A stretch of DNA of 64,000 nt from Paenibacillus glacialis (GCF_001637205.1 NZ_LVJH01000026.1:1-64000); one strand, 5' to 3'; shown: positions 27,397 to 37,313, counted from the stretch's first letter. Translations and numbers: made by a program. Notes: generated by a model not told the origin, from the letters alone.

Positions 27397-27682
27397 TCAC
27401 TTGTGAAATGTATGATATAAATTCGGTTGTTCTTCGTGTAGTAAAACCGCCTTTTCTTCTGGCAGTTAATCACAATCGAGAGCATTTGATTATTAAAAAT
27501 AAGTGAGAAAAACTTGTGCGTGAATTTGCTAAAGGAAAAGTTCCATCCGTAGGACGATCTCTAGCTTAGACTAAAAATCGGCTACCACATCATAATAAGC
27601 TGGAAGCCAAAAATCAAAGCCTTATTGATTCAAATAGATTACGTGATAAAGTAAGTGTATTTTCTAAAAAAGGGTGAATTAA

Positions 27683-28351
27683 ATGAGTAACAATCATACA
27701 GTATTAAATTTTTCTAAAACGGATAAGGTTATCTTGTGGCTTGGTTTCCCTCTTATGGGTTTAGTGATTGGTTGGATTCTACCAAGTATTGCTAAATGGG
27801 GCAGTTCTTTGCCGTGGGTACCTTTCGAGGGACCTTTAAAACTAATTGCATCCTATAATGGAGCATGGGTAGGCTTTATTACAATGATCCTTGGTTTGAT
27901 TGCGGGAGTTATATTAACTCTTCTATCTTTTCATGAAAGCCTAGAAATGTCTATATATGATGATAGAGTTATATTAAAACTTAGAGATGATGAAATTATC
28001 TTAAAAAAGAAAGATATCTCACTTGTATTTATGGATAAAAAGCAATTAGTGTTATTAGGTATTGATGAGAAAGAACTATTTCGTTGTAAGCAGGAGCTTA
28101 ATAAAAGCAGAGTAGCTAATGCATTTATAAAACATAATTATCTTTGGAGTGATACGGATCCATTTAAAAATGATTTTAAAACATGGGTTGTGGATTGTCC
28201 CGACCTGTCACCTGCTGCGAATGCTCTATTAAAAGCAAGAAAAATAGCAATTGAAAAAGGAGATGATGATGAAGCTTTTCAGTTGATAAGAGAACTTTGG
28301 AAACTAGGTGTATCAGTAAAAGAAAACGATAATAGGCAATATTATCGATAA
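27683..28351 (+). CDS. YqeB-like membrane protein
   Basis: 222 residues with two N-terminal membrane helices (about 18-36 and 58-80) followed by a soluble domain with EMSIYDDRVILKLRDDEIIL and KDISLVFMDKKQLVLLG, then ARKIAIEKGDDDEAFQLIRE. This architecture resembles B. subtilis YqeB and related uncharacterised Bacillales proteins; recognition is by memory of the family pattern and is moderate. ATG at 27683 has AAAGGGTG upstream. Isolated gene. Confidence 0.6.
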   Translation: MSNNHTVLNFSKTDKVILWLGFPLMGLVIGWILPSIAKWGSSLPWVPFEGPLKLIASYNGAWVGFITMILGLIAGVILTLLSFHESLEMSIYDDRVILKLRDDEIILKKKDISLVFMDKKQLVLLGIDEKELFRCKQELNKSRVANAFIKHNYLWSDTDPFKNDFKTWVVDCPDLSPAANALLKARKIAIEKGDDDEAFQLIRELWKLGVSVKENDNRQYYR

Positions 28352-28411
28352 AAATCAGCAGGTATTTCTTTACCTAGATACCAATTCTCATTTTACTTCT
28401 AGGTTTAATAT

Positions 28412-28660
28412 TTATGAAATACTCCTTTCCATGTCATAAGTTTGAATGATTTCTTGCAGACTAAGGCAAAGGTCGGTCGAGAGAATGGCAAGCCACTCGT
28501 TTTTCTTCGAGCGATGGCAAACAAACACCACCGCCACGGGAATGTCCGGAAAACATGTTTTCGTGCGCGATGGAATCGTAGAATATTGTGGTTTTTTCCT
28601 GTCACACCAAGGAATCTTCTTGAACATGAGCGCAATAAAATAAGTGATTGGCAAACAAAA
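28412..28660 (-). pseudogene. IS4-type DDE transposase fragment
   Basis: The frame contains RTKTCFPDIPVAVVFVCHRS, KKNEWLAILSTD and LSLQEIIQTYDMERSI, which matches the region before the catalytic Glu of IS4-like transposases (normally ...I.YG.RW.IE.FF). It ends in a stop just where the Glu should follow. Only about 75 codons remain. Confidence 0.6.
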
Positions 28661-28662
28661 GA

Positions 28663-28683
28663 GGAGCGAAAACATCTCGCTCC
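28663..28683 (+). terminator. hairpin terminator
   Basis: GGAGCGA / TCGCTCC with a 7-base loop followed by a T-rich stretch on the plus strand. The donor gene is unclear; it may serve the YqeB-like gene at a distance. Confidence 0.5.
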
Positions 28684-28922
28684 TTCGTTATTTTAATTAT
28701 TATTTTTTTAATATTAAAACTATGGCTAGTTAACAAAGACTTAAGAGTGTCATTATCATTAAAACAACATACAATTCGAGAAGTAGTTTTCTTCTATCCC
28801 CAACCACGGAAAGTAACCCTGACGTTAATTCTATTCTTATCAATAAATTCTTCCCGAATTTCCTCCTGACTTAATAAATCAGTCCCCACGGGGTTACGTG
28901 CTTCGAATGCAAAAGTACATCT
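28684..28922. other. intergenic, nothing recognised
   Basis: AT-rich; one 73-codon plus-strand frame without ribosome site or motif. No feature claimed. Confidence 0.4.
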
Positions 28923-30002
28923 TTAGCATAATTTTCTCATAAGCCACTCGATCGGCCCTCTCGTCATCCATTTTCTCCATATATACGAAAAAATAATGGT
29001 CATTATAAAATATAAGCTTCCGTATATCATTGCAAAAATAAGGGAGCCATTTTCCAAATAGCCCGTTACTTGAAGCGACCCCTATCCGATCACTACATGT
29101 CCAATATAATGAGATAACGATAGCTGCCCGGTATTGATCACCGCTTGTGTCAGAATAGATTGCTCAAATTTATCAACTATATAAAGACAAATCGCAATCA
29201 CTGCTATAGCCGAACAAATTCCGGAAAGAACATACAACATAGTGGGCGGCATCGGTTTCGTACCAAACAAATAATATGCTACATCACTTCCTATTACAGG
29301 GGAGGTCCATTTGACCAGGAAGAAGGAAAGGGATTCAAAAACAACCGTTCCTGACAATGAATACAACAGTATCTTCAATCGATTTTCCTTATTCAGCCAA
29401 CGTCTTCTGCCAATCCACATACCGATGAGGAAGAAGCTCAGCCAAGGAAAGATAGGATGAAATCCGTTGAATAACAGATTGCGAATGAACCCTTCTATTG
29501 TCCTAAAATCTATATACTCTTTAAAATTCAAGTCCCACCCCCTACGGTAATCGAACAAGACCAAAAATGACTGTGATGCGAGCAGGATAATGGAAAACAA
29601 ACTGAGTATTTTATGATCTGACATAGTCATTATGAGCGCTGCTACAAGCATGAATACCGCATAGTAATGCAAAATGTCGGCGTTCCAGTCTATTAGCAGT
29701 AAAAGCAAGCCAGCAATAAATAGGAAAGCAGCTCTCCTGTATAGGATACTCCGGTTTTTCCGAATAAGCTCTTCGTTCATAGAGCTTCGAGCTTTTGAGG
29801 TCATTAACGATACCCCGATACCAGCCAGTACGACAAACAATGCAGATGCTCGCCCCTCAAACAGACCTGCTATCGCTTGTAACCATCCAAGCCCGCTATA
29901 CTCTGCCTGCATTGCAACCCTATAATTCACGATAATCATTCCGAAGATCGCTAATGCTCTTGCAAAATCAAGAGCAGTTATTCGTGCTTTCGCTTGACTC
30001 AT
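28923..30002 (-). pseudogene. DUF418 (YeiB-like) membrane protein with in-frame amber stop
   Basis: ATG 30002 starts RITALDFARALAIFGMIIVN, the typical DUF418/acyltransferase-like opening. Multiple membrane helices follow, with FPWLSFFLIGMWIGRR and the conserved LSLSHYIGHVVIG. A TAG at 29082-29084 stops it at residue 306. In the same frame, without shift, comes GSLQVTGYLENGSLIFAMIY and then RKWMTRGPIEWLMRKL, the family's C-terminal signature, ending at TAA 28923. So only one nucleotide separates it from an intact 359-codon gene. Role of the family is unknown (transport or acyl transfer suggested). Confidence 0.85.
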
Positions 30003-30059
30003 CCACTGTATCCCCCTTAAAATCTACTGATCATTTTAATTTCTAGGCCACTTCTATCC

Positions 30060-30227
30060 TTTAGAGACTATCTTTGCCACAATCCTGAAGTTTCGAAAGA
30101 CTATGTTGAATTAAAAAGTGAATTGGCAAAAAAATGTTCTAATGGCATCGAACGTTATGGAGATGGAAAAGATGATTTTGTGAAAAGGGTAGAAAAGCAA
30201 GCATTGATCTGTCATTGGACTCGCTAA
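30060..30227 (+). pseudogene. GrpB-family (UPF0157) C-terminal fragment
   Basis: Plus-strand frame FRDYLCHNPEVSKDYVELKS, ELAKKCSN, IERYGDGKDDFVKRVEKQAL. This is the characteristic C-terminal third of GrpB proteins (RDYLR.HPE...Y..LK..LA). No start or N-terminal domain here. Compare the GrpB-like N-terminus fused to the Vat gene near 53789. Confidence 0.75.
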
Positions 30228-30249
30228 TGCCCTATAAAGGGGGACAAAT

Positions 30250-30313
30250 CAAAACACCTTCAAGAGAATGGTCCTATATCATAAATTATAGAGACAACCT
30301 TGGAGGTGTTTTG
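30250..30313. repeat. inverted repeat upstream of the RND operon end
   Basis: CAAAACACCTTCAAG (30250-30264) faces CTTGGAGGTGTTTTG (30299-30313) with one mismatch, then an ATG. A similar CAACACC / GGTGTTG pair lies near 50166-50225 ahead of an IS110 remnant. Possibly the leader of an IS110-type element. Confidence 0.35.
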
Positions 30314-30347
30314 CATGAATACCGTTATAGATTTATTTAGGTTTCAA

Positions 30348-31826
30348 TTATTGTTCAACTACTGCTACTTCCGTACCACCTGCGAGAATGAATCCTCTTT
30401 CCATTGCTTCGACCTTACTTATTATAATGAAATATTGCAGTCGCAATAATATGACTTTCATGTCGGCCTTCTGCCGCAGGTAGCTGGATTGATTCAGATC
30501 ATGGAGCGGTACGATCCCCAATTGAAAACGGCGCTGCAATGCATCATAATCGGCGGTTGCATCGTTCGCATCCAATTGCGCATTCTTATATTGCTCGTAG
30601 GCATTATCTGCCTCGGCGTAAGTGGTGTTAATATATTTGGTCAACTGCGCATTAGCCTGTTCCGTCTGTTTGGACGCAAGCTGCACATTTGCACTCAAAT
30701 AGCTTTTTCCATCGGAATTAGCTATCTTCGTGTTGCCATGCTCCCAGGAAGCCTGTTTTAACTCATTCCACTTCCGCTTCATTTCGTATGATCGCGCCAA
30801 TATTTCCTCGGTAACTTTGCGGTTGGTCAACGTAGCTTCATCCAGCGCAATATCCTCCAAAATAATATCCGGATCGTAGCGGATACCTAAATCGAAGCAG
30901 AGCTGGAACAAGGCCAGGCGATAGTTGCTACGCTGAACCTCCAATTCTCTCGTCTGTTTGGATATTTCCAGCCGCAGCCCACGGCTATCGTCCGCCGCAG
31001 CCACCCCCTGCCCTTGCAGCGCCTGCAGACGACTTCGCTCTTTATCCAACAGTTGAAGCGCTTCTTCATGGAGCTCCATCTGTTTCTGCAAGGACAACAA
31101 GTACACGTATTGACCGGTCATCTGCAACTTGATTCCTTCCTTGGCCTCTTCGAGATCAAGCTCCGTATTCCATCCATCCCGCTCCAGCTGCTTGATGGCG
31201 ACTTCCAATTCATCGCGTTGAGATTTCATCAGATCGTTCATCCCGTTTATTATATCTTTTATGCCACTCATCAAGCCATTTATAACGGTATTCGTCTCTA
31301 TAGTCGGCCCGAGCCAAAACAGTTGCTCCGGGGTAGCGTCTGACGGAATTTCATAATTCACATTGCCTAATATCTTCTCTGGCGAGTTGGGCAGTGTATA
31401 AGAATCTATTGTCTGACTCGTACTGATCCTGTTAGTCTGAGTTTTAAGATCAGATCGCTTGGACTCTAGCGCATAAAGCTTTATTCGCAACAATGCTAAA
31501 TTAAATGAATCAGTTACGGCCCGCGACTGCACATCAGATAAATTCAGGCGCGTGATCGCAGCTAACTGCCGTGACGCCACGAACGAAGCAGGTAAACTTT
31601 TGCCCGTAGTAGCCTGATCCCCTGACGACATCAAGGGCTGAGACGGTATGTTATTCATTGGCGCTTTGCCCTGAGCCGAACTGTCTTCCGTCATTACTTT
31701 ACCTTGCACCGCATTGTTGCTGGATGATATCGTGCCCTGAATCGTGGCGCTGTCAGCCCATGCCGTTGCAGTCGAATTTGCAAGTAGTGCGAGCATTAAT
31801 GACGCCATAACTGTATGTTTGTACAT
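30348..31826 (-). CDS. TolC-family-like secreted coiled-coil protein
   Basis: 492 residues with a signal peptide (about 1-24, ATAWA|DS), a Ser/Gln-rich linker, and then long helices with heptad character: KQLERDGWNTELDLEEAKEG, QKQMELHEEALQLLDKERSR, QTRELEVQRSNYRLALFQLC. These are the inner halves of two TolC/OEP repeats. In a Gram-positive cell there is no classical outer membrane, so it may act as a periplasm-side or wall-spanning conduit for the RND pump. Third gene of the adaptor-RND-TolC operon; the gap to the pump gene is about 90 bases. Confidence 0.78.
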   Translation of the reverse strand: MYKHTVMASLMLALLANSTATAWADSATIQGTISSSNNAVQGKVMTEDSSAQGKAPMNNIPSQPLMSSGDQATTGKSLPASFVASRQLAAITRLNLSDVQSRAVTDSFNLALLRIKLYALESKRSDLKTQTNRISTSQTIDSYTLPNSPEKILGNVNYEIPSDATPEQLFWLGPTIETNTVINGLMSGIKDIINGMNDLMKSQRDELEVAIKQLERDGWNTELDLEEAKEGIKLQMTGQYVYLLSLQKQMELHEEALQLLDKERSRLQALQGQGVAAADDSRGLRLEISKQTRELEVQRSNYRLALFQLCFDLGIRYDPDIILEDIALDEATLTNRKVTEEILARSYEMKRKWNELKQASWEHGNTKIANSDGKSYLSANVQLASKQTEQANAQLTKYINTTYAEADNAYEQYKNAQLDANDATADYDALQRRFQLGIVPLHDLNQSSYLRQKADMKVILLRLQYFIIISKVEAMERGFILAGGTEVAVVEQ

Positions 31827-31916
31827 TTAACCGTCCTCCCTCGACGTAACAAACTTAATATCTGAATATAAGGCGAGGACAGACGGATTATGAAGCCGTC
31901 CCGCCCTGCAAACTTG

Positions 31917-34900
31917 TTAAATTAATAAATTTTTCTGGCTGCTTTCTTCTTTCCTGAATTGCCGTTCCTGTTTACGCTGCTGCCGCTTCAATTTATAGCG
32001 CGCCACTACCAGATACAAGGATGGAACGACGAACAAGGTCAGTATGGTGGAGAAAATAAGGCCAAAAATAATCGTATTCGCCATCGGACGGAACAAAATG
32101 TCGCCAATGAGTGCGATCGGGATCATACCGACAATTGCCGTCAATGAAGTGAGCAGAATAGGTCGGAAGCGTGCTGCGGTAGCCTGAATTACCGCTTCCT
32201 CCAACTCGGCCCCTGCATGACGGGCGTCTTCTATAAACTCAATCAGTACGATACCGTTACGTACTACAATACCTGCCAGAGAAATAATCCCCATCAAACT
32301 CATAAAGCCAATTGGCATTCCCGTTATAAAGATACCGATAATTCCACCAGCCGCCGCCAAATAAACGGTAGTCATCACAATGAGCGGAATGGACAAAGAG
32401 TAAAATTGAATCGTAATTAACATCAGAATGAGGAATATAACGAAGATAGACAAACCACCTAAATCTGAAAATATTTTATCCTGTTCTGATGTTTCTCCGC
32501 CAATGGCCCAACTGTAACCTTCCGGGAAGGGAATTCCATTCAACTTTTCGCTAATTTCCTCCATCACCGCTGTCGCTGTGCGTCCCTTCACATCGGCATC
32601 AACCGTAATCGTACGCGCCAAATTATAATGTTTAATTTGCTGAACCGAGAAGGCCGGTTTGAGTGTAGACAGCTGTGACAATGGAATTTGCTGTCCTGCT
32701 GCGTTGGTCACATTCAGGTGATGGAAGAGCTCGTTTGGATCTTGAACTCCTTTTTCTATTAACAACCTGATATTTATAAGATTTCTTCCGGTATTGTATT
32801 GACTGGTCGTAATACCGTCGCTTGCCAGCAGCAATGTACGCGTCAAATTCGCATAGGACACCATATATTGATCCATTGCCTGCTTGTTGATATCTATCTC
32901 CAGCCCGTATTGTTCGATACCCATATCGTCTTTTACGTTGTAGGTTCCGCTCGTGTTCACGATCATTCCTTTCATTTGCTGTGCCAGTTTCTGCAATTGT
33001 TCCATATTCTCCCCTGTAATACGAATAGAAACCGGCTTTCCTACAGCGATACCTAACGAAGGTGTCTTGACCGCTATGGAAGCTTCAGGATACTCTTTTT
33101 TGAATCTTTTATCCCATTCCCGAATTGTTGTAGCGAGATCAGCTCCTTCTTTTCTCAATCTCACCATTAAATGTCCTGATGTCGGCGAGGAGTGTCCGCC
33201 AGAATCCGCCTCTATATCATAAAACAGTTGCGGTGCCTCGCCGCCGGCACCATATGAATATGCATCCACTTCCTTCTGCTTTCCTGCCCAATCAGCCATC
33301 TGGCTGACCATCCGATCTGTTTCTTGCAGCGAAGTTCCTGTCGGCATCGTGACACTAATTGTAAACTCCGGACGTTCAGATTCTGGGAACAGCTCAACGG
33401 GGATGAATAATGCTAAAGAATAGGCTGCTGTTCCAATGAATAAGCCGGAAAGACCTATTATTAATGGACGTTTTATCACTCTGCTCATCAACTTTCCGGA
33501 ATACAAACGCCCTAACGCTTCGATTTGATTACTTAATAAACCAGACTTGGAAGGGTTCGAGATCGTTCGGTGTTGTCTTCGGTTCTCATACCATTCGCGG
33601 AAAATCGGAATGATCGTCAATGACATCACCATCGATGCCAGCATCGTCAATGAAATGACGATAGGAATTGGTTTAATAAATGCTCCGATGTCACCCTTCA
33701 GAAATATCAATGGAGCAAAGGCGGAAATTGTCGCCAACGTGGCCGTCAATATGGAAATCGCAACTTCCTTCGTCCCTTTAACCGCGGCCGTATGCGGATC
33801 TTCCCCCAGATCTGTCACCCGCCGCTCAATATTGTCATTGACGACCACTGCATCGTCAACCAATATTCCGAGCACGATAATAAGTCCAATAACAGAAATC
33901 TCATTCAGCGTAACATTCAGAGCTGGCAAAAAGATTAAACCGATTGCGATCGAAATCGGAATAGCCAGCGCTACAAAGGAGGCTGTGAGCAAACTCATTC
34001 CGAGCATGCATATCACAATAACTGCAGCGATAGCGATGAGCGTTTCCTTCGTCAAACTGGCGAATATTTCATCGACTCGATCTTTTTGTGCAAACAGGTT
34101 AATAAACTTGGCATGGGACGGAAGACTTTTCTTCAACTGTTCGAGCTTTTCATTGACGAGCTTGTTCATCGTCGGCACGTCACTACCCGTTTCAGCACCG
34201 ACCCCGATCGTCACAACAGGCTTACCATTATAATAGGAAAAATCCTGTGACTTGGCGAAAGTGAACTCCACTGTGGCAATTTCTTTCAAATAGACAGGAG
34301 CCCCGGACTGCGACCTCGTCACAAGCAGATTGTTCAAAATGTCAAGATGGTCGGCATCCTTAACAATCAGTTGATAGCTCCTCTTATTGAAGTTAATGCC
34401 CCCCGTAGGAACTCGTTGCTTCTCTCCCTCCACCGCCGTTATTACTTGTTCCCAGCTTATTTGATACTGCTGCAGTTTACTGCTATCGACGCTAACATGA
34501 ATCTCTTGCTTCGGAATTCCATTTAGTTGTACTTTGGCAACGCCAGGAACCGCCCGCAGTTGATCTCTCCAATTCGTCATCAGCTCATTGAGCTTGTACA
34601 GGTCTTCCTTGCTCTCGGCAGTGACGGCATATGAACCGATGAAGGAACTCGACAGGTCGTCATTAACTACCGGTGTTTTTACTCCTTCCGGCAATTCCTC
34701 CTTAACATCCTGCACGTTTTTACGCAATTTGTCCCATACGTCTTTCGTATCCGCCTCATCTCTCGCTTTAATAACGATGGAAGAGTAGCCTTCGGACGAA
34801 ATAGACACAATCTCCTTAATCCCTTGAATTCCCTTTATTCTCTGTTCAACGAATTTCGTTACCGTTTGCTCTATTTTTTGGGCGGAAGCTCCAGGGTAGA

Positions 34901-35042
34901 CCGTTGTAATCGTCGCATATTTGATGACGATATCCGGCGCTTCCTGCTGAGGGAGTCCAGCAAAGCTGAACACGCCGACTATCATGGCCATAATGAAAAA
35001 TAAGAGCGTAATCTTTCGTTTCTTAACCAAGAATTCGATCAT
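31917..35042 (-). CDS. RND-family efflux pump (AcrB/SwrC-like)
   Basis: 1041 residues, the full RND length. First helix KRKITLLFFIMAMIVGVFSF, then the porter domain with QQEAPDIVIKYATITTVYPG. The TM4 proton-relay motif is intact in IIVLGILVDDAVVVNDNIER, and TM11 has SLAGIVVRNGIVLIEFIEDA. Two large extracytoplasmic loops (porter repeats) lie between TM1-2 and TM7-8. It would export drugs, surfactants or metals by proton antiport. The ATG overlaps the adaptor's stop codon, giving translational coupling. Controlled by the MerR-type promoter at 36546-36576. Confidence 0.95.
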   Translation of the reverse strand: MIEFLVKKRKITLLFFIMAMIVGVFSFAGLPQQEAPDIVIKYATITTVYPGASAQKIEQTVTKFVEQRIKGIQGIKEIVSISSEGYSSIVIKARDEADTKDVWDKLRKNVQDVKEELPEGVKTPVVNDDLSSSFIGSYAVTAESKEDLYKLNELMTNWRDQLRAVPGVAKVQLNGIPKQEIHVSVDSSKLQQYQISWEQVITAVEGEKQRVPTGGINFNKRSYQLIVKDADHLDILNNLLVTRSQSGAPVYLKEIATVEFTFAKSQDFSYYNGKPVVTIGVGAETGSDVPTMNKLVNEKLEQLKKSLPSHAKFINLFAQKDRVDEIFASLTKETLIAIAAVIVICMLGMSLLTASFVALAIPISIAIGLIFLPALNVTLNEISVIGLIIVLGILVDDAVVVNDNIERRVTDLGEDPHTAAVKGTKEVAISILTATLATISAFAPLIFLKGDIGAFIKPIPIVISLTMLASMVMSLTIIPIFREWYENRRQHRTISNPSKSGLLSNQIEALGRLYSGKLMSRVIKRPLIIGLSGLFIGTAAYSLALFIPVELFPESERPEFTISVTMPTGTSLQETDRMVSQMADWAGKQKEVDAYSYGAGGEAPQLFYDIEADSGGHSSPTSGHLMVRLRKEGADLATTIREWDKRFKKEYPEASIAVKTPSLGIAVGKPVSIRITGENMEQLQKLAQQMKGMIVNTSGTYNVKDDMGIEQYGLEIDINKQAMDQYMVSYANLTRTLLLASDGITTSQYNTGRNLINIRLLIEKGVQDPNELFHHLNVTNAAGQQIPLSQLSTLKPAFSVQQIKHYNLARTITVDADVKGRTATAVMEEISEKLNGIPFPEGYSWAIGGETSEQDKIFSDLGGLSIFVIFLILMLITIQFYSLSIPLIVMTTVYLAAAGGIIGIFITGMPIGFMSLMGIISLAGIVVRNGIVLIEFIEDARHAGAELEEAVIQATAARFRPILLTSLTAIVGMIPIALIGDILFRPMANTIIFGLIFSTILTLFVVPSLYLVVARYKLKRQQRKQERQFRKEESSQKNLLI

Positions 35043-36409
35043 CAGGCAGCTCCTTCAGCGGCTTGGATTTTCTCGCCATCAGACAGCGCCTCGGCGCCTT
35101 TGGTAACAATTTGCTCGCCTTCTTTCAGGCCGCCGCTTATTTCCAACTGATTGTTCACCATGTGTCCTCCTAATTGAACAATCGTTTTTACCGCTTTCCC
35201 TTTCTCTAGCTTATAAACGAAGGGTTTATCGCCATCACTGAGTACGGCCTCCACAGGAATCAAAATTACATCCCGGCCCGATTGATGCATTCCAACCTCG
35301 ACTACTTGCCCGGGAGACCAGCCTAGCTTCTCATTTTCAATGACAATTTCACCGTTGATCGTTCCGGTTGCCGCATTCGTAAGCGGATAAATTTTCTTGA
35401 TGATTCCTTTTGTTACCTGACCATACAGACTGACATCGACTGCGGTGCCTTTCTTCCACTGCTTCGCCTCACGATCCGGCAAAGGCAGCAGCACTTTCAA
35501 TTCATCGACTTTACCTAATGTGTATACAGGCTGGGCTTCTGCTGACAATTCTCCATTATTGAATGCCTTCGCCAATACGACCCCGTCAAATTGCGACACT
35601 AGTGTAGTCTTGGACAAGGTCAATTCAGCTTGCTGCTTCGTAGCAAGCACAGTGTTATAGGCAGCAAACGCCTGCTTCTTGGCCGCAATCGTCGCCAATT
35701 TTCCTGAATTCGCTTCATCCAACACGCCGGATGCTGCCCGAATTTGCTCGTTCGTTGCGCCTTCTTCCATTTCGGATACAGCGGATTCCGTATCTTTGAC
35801 TGCATTCTGGGCATTCGTCAGCGCTAATTGAGCATTCTCGTTGTCACTTTGGGACATCAATCCTTGCTCGTATAGACTTTGCGAGCGGTCAGCATCGATT
35901 TGAGCTTTCTCGCAAGCGGCCTGAGCCAAAGCCAGCGCGTTCTTCATTCTCTCCCGCTGCTGCTTTCGTGCACCTTTCTTTATTTCCAGCAAATTCGCTT
36001 CAGCGCTTTTTACTTGCGCAGTGGACGCATGGATGGATGCTTCGGCGCTATCTAGCGAGGCCTTGGCCTGCGCAACACCCTGAATCGCCTCATCCAATTG
36101 AAGATGATATTGATGAGTATCCAGCTTGGCAAGCACATCTCCCTTCTTGACGACGTCTCCGATCTGAACATTGGTTTCCACAATTCGTCCGGGAACCTCG
36201 AAGGCCGCAGACATCTCGCTCATCGGCTCCAATGTGCCTGACAGCGTATAATTCATCGTCAGCGGCTGCTTGCTTATCGTGCCAACACCTACCACTCTTC
36301 CTTGCGTGTCCTGTTCTTCTACGTTGCCCTGTGTCTTTGTATTCGAGCATGCTACAGCTGCCACACTACAAAAAATTAAAAGCATCGTTGCTATCCCCCG
36401 TCTACGCAC
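35042..36409 (-). CDS. RND efflux adaptor lipoprotein (HlyD/MFP family)
   Basis: About 455 residues. GTG 36409 is preferred because GAGGAGAGGG lies before it; the ATG at 36433 has no such site. Lipoprotein signal MLLIFCSVAAVACSN places the Cys outside the membrane. Domains in order: biotinyl-lipoyl halves (GRIVETNVQIGDVVKKGDVL; TTLVSQFDGVVLAKAFNNGE), a long coiled-coil hairpin (about 120-270, rich in Ala, Gln, Glu), beta barrel (GTAVDVSLYG) and C-terminal VILIPVEAVLSDGDKPFVYK. It joins the RND pump to the TolC-like partner. First gene of the operon. Confidence 0.93.
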   Translation of the reverse strand: MRRRGIATMLLIFCSVAAVACSNTKTQGNVEEQDTQGRVVGVGTISKQPLTMNYTLSGTLEPMSEMSAAFEVPGRIVETNVQIGDVVKKGDVLAKLDTHQYHLQLDEAIQGVAQAKASLDSAEASIHASTAQVKSAEANLLEIKKGARKQQRERMKNALALAQAACEKAQIDADRSQSLYEQGLMSQSDNENAQLALTNAQNAVKDTESAVSEMEEGATNEQIRAASGVLDEANSGKLATIAAKKQAFAAYNTVLATKQQAELTLSKTTLVSQFDGVVLAKAFNNGELSAEAQPVYTLGKVDELKVLLPLPDREAKQWKKGTAVDVSLYGQVTKGIIKKIYPLTNAATGTINGEIVIENEKLGWSPGQVVEVGMHQSGRDVILIPVEAVLSDGDKPFVYKLEKGKAVKTIVQLGGHMVNNQLEISGGLKEGEQIVTKGAEALSDGEKIQAAEGAA

Positions 36410-36545
36410 GGCTCTACCCTCTCCTCTATACATTCTATTTATTTAACATCCAACTCAACTTTCGTGCCTCTAAATACCAAGTAAATCCTTAGTAATAAAC
36501 CTCGCTTGAACTGTTTGCAACGAAAGTTGAATTATTGATGTGTTC

Positions 36546-36576
36546 ATATTAGTCCCTAGGCCAGACCTAGAGTCAA
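36546..36576 (-). promoter_or_regulatory. MerR-type promoter of the RND efflux operon
   Basis: Minus strand: TTGACT (36571-36576), 19-base spacer, TAATAT (36546-36551). The spacer contains CTAGG-TCTGG-CCTAG, nearly the same dyad and the same placement as in the promoters of the MerR genes at 22173, 23839, 52524 and 54154. Over-long 19-bp spacers are the hallmark of MerR-activated promoters. Confidence 0.8.
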
Positions 36577-36970
36577 GCGAAATGATCCATCAGATTGTCC
36601 AACTGAATCATATTGATAAATAGATCAACACAAGGCCATGATAAAAATCCTTGAAATGGAATTATTCCTTTTTAGGCGAGCACAGTTAAACGTATGCAAG
36701 CAACAAAGACCCCCCCATGTCCGTCAACTAGACGAACATGGGGGGGATCCCTTTTACCCGTGCTATTTATTCCCTTCCGTGTATAATAGGCAGAAAAGGT
36801 GAAAAATTAAAAAGTATTGTGAGCATGGTTGTGTGACATAATGTTTTACCCCACCTTCAAACCAAACTTCCATTTCTCTAATGATTATGTAATGAAATCC
36901 TATTAAATAGAAGATTTGCTTTATTTAAAACTGATCTATACTTCTCCAATATTTCTACGAAAGTATCTGT
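36577..36970. other. intergenic with strong hairpin
   Basis: The hairpin at 36710-36746 pairs CCCCCCCATGTCCGTC with GACGAACATGGGGGGG (one mismatch, 5-base loop), a probable terminator. The rest is AT-rich without a gene. Confidence 0.55.
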
Positions 36971-37141
36971 CTACCACAGCAACTTTATTTTACTTACCGT
37001 TTTAATATCATTGTTTGAATAGTATCTATACCCGATCTATTCATCTTTTCTTGGCTTTAATAGAGATTTCTCATCGTAATATCTAAGCATTCGTTGAGAT
37101 ATTTTATTGACTTTTGCAAATTCACCGATTTTATATAACAA
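36971..37141 (-). pseudogene. MerR-family regulator (TipA/Mta-type N-terminus), fragment
   Basis: Minus-strand frame YKIGEFAKVNKISQRMLRYY, DEKSLLKPRKDE, TAG, IGYRYYSNNDIKTVSKI. This is the MerR winged-helix in order (GEFA...R.LRYYDE.GLL.P...GYR.Y). The Met start is replaced by TTA/TTG and an amber codon sits just before the Gly-Tyr-Arg motif. The effector domain is missing. Not a close copy of the BltR-like MerR genes in this window. Confidence 0.7.
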
Positions 37142-37270
37142 CAATATCACCCCTTAACAACGATTTGAGGACGAAAATATAAAAATCTGGAGATGCGGGG
37201 GATGTCGCACACACACCTATATAAACAAGAGGAGGATCATCGTAAATTTTGGGATGAGCACAAATATAAG

Positions 37271-37302
37271 GAAGCCTCAAGAGTTTTGCCCCTTGAGGCT
37301 TC
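37271..37302 (-). terminator. terminator of the 37314 serine hydrolase gene
   Basis: GAAGCCTCAAG / CTTGAGGCTTC, perfect 11-bp stem with a 10-base loop, just past the stop on the minus strand. Confidence 0.75.
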
Positions 37303-37313
37303 ATGTAATAAGC

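Noticed and set aside
4105..30002. Stop-codon reassignment (TAG read as an amino acid)
   Set aside because: Intact genes in the window end with TAG, and IS and MerR relics with TAG also carry frameshifts; ordinary decay is more likely. Kept only as a test in findings.
33547..34233. 228-codon plus-strand open frame
   Set aside because: Antisense to the RND pump gene, whose motifs are clear; no start signals.
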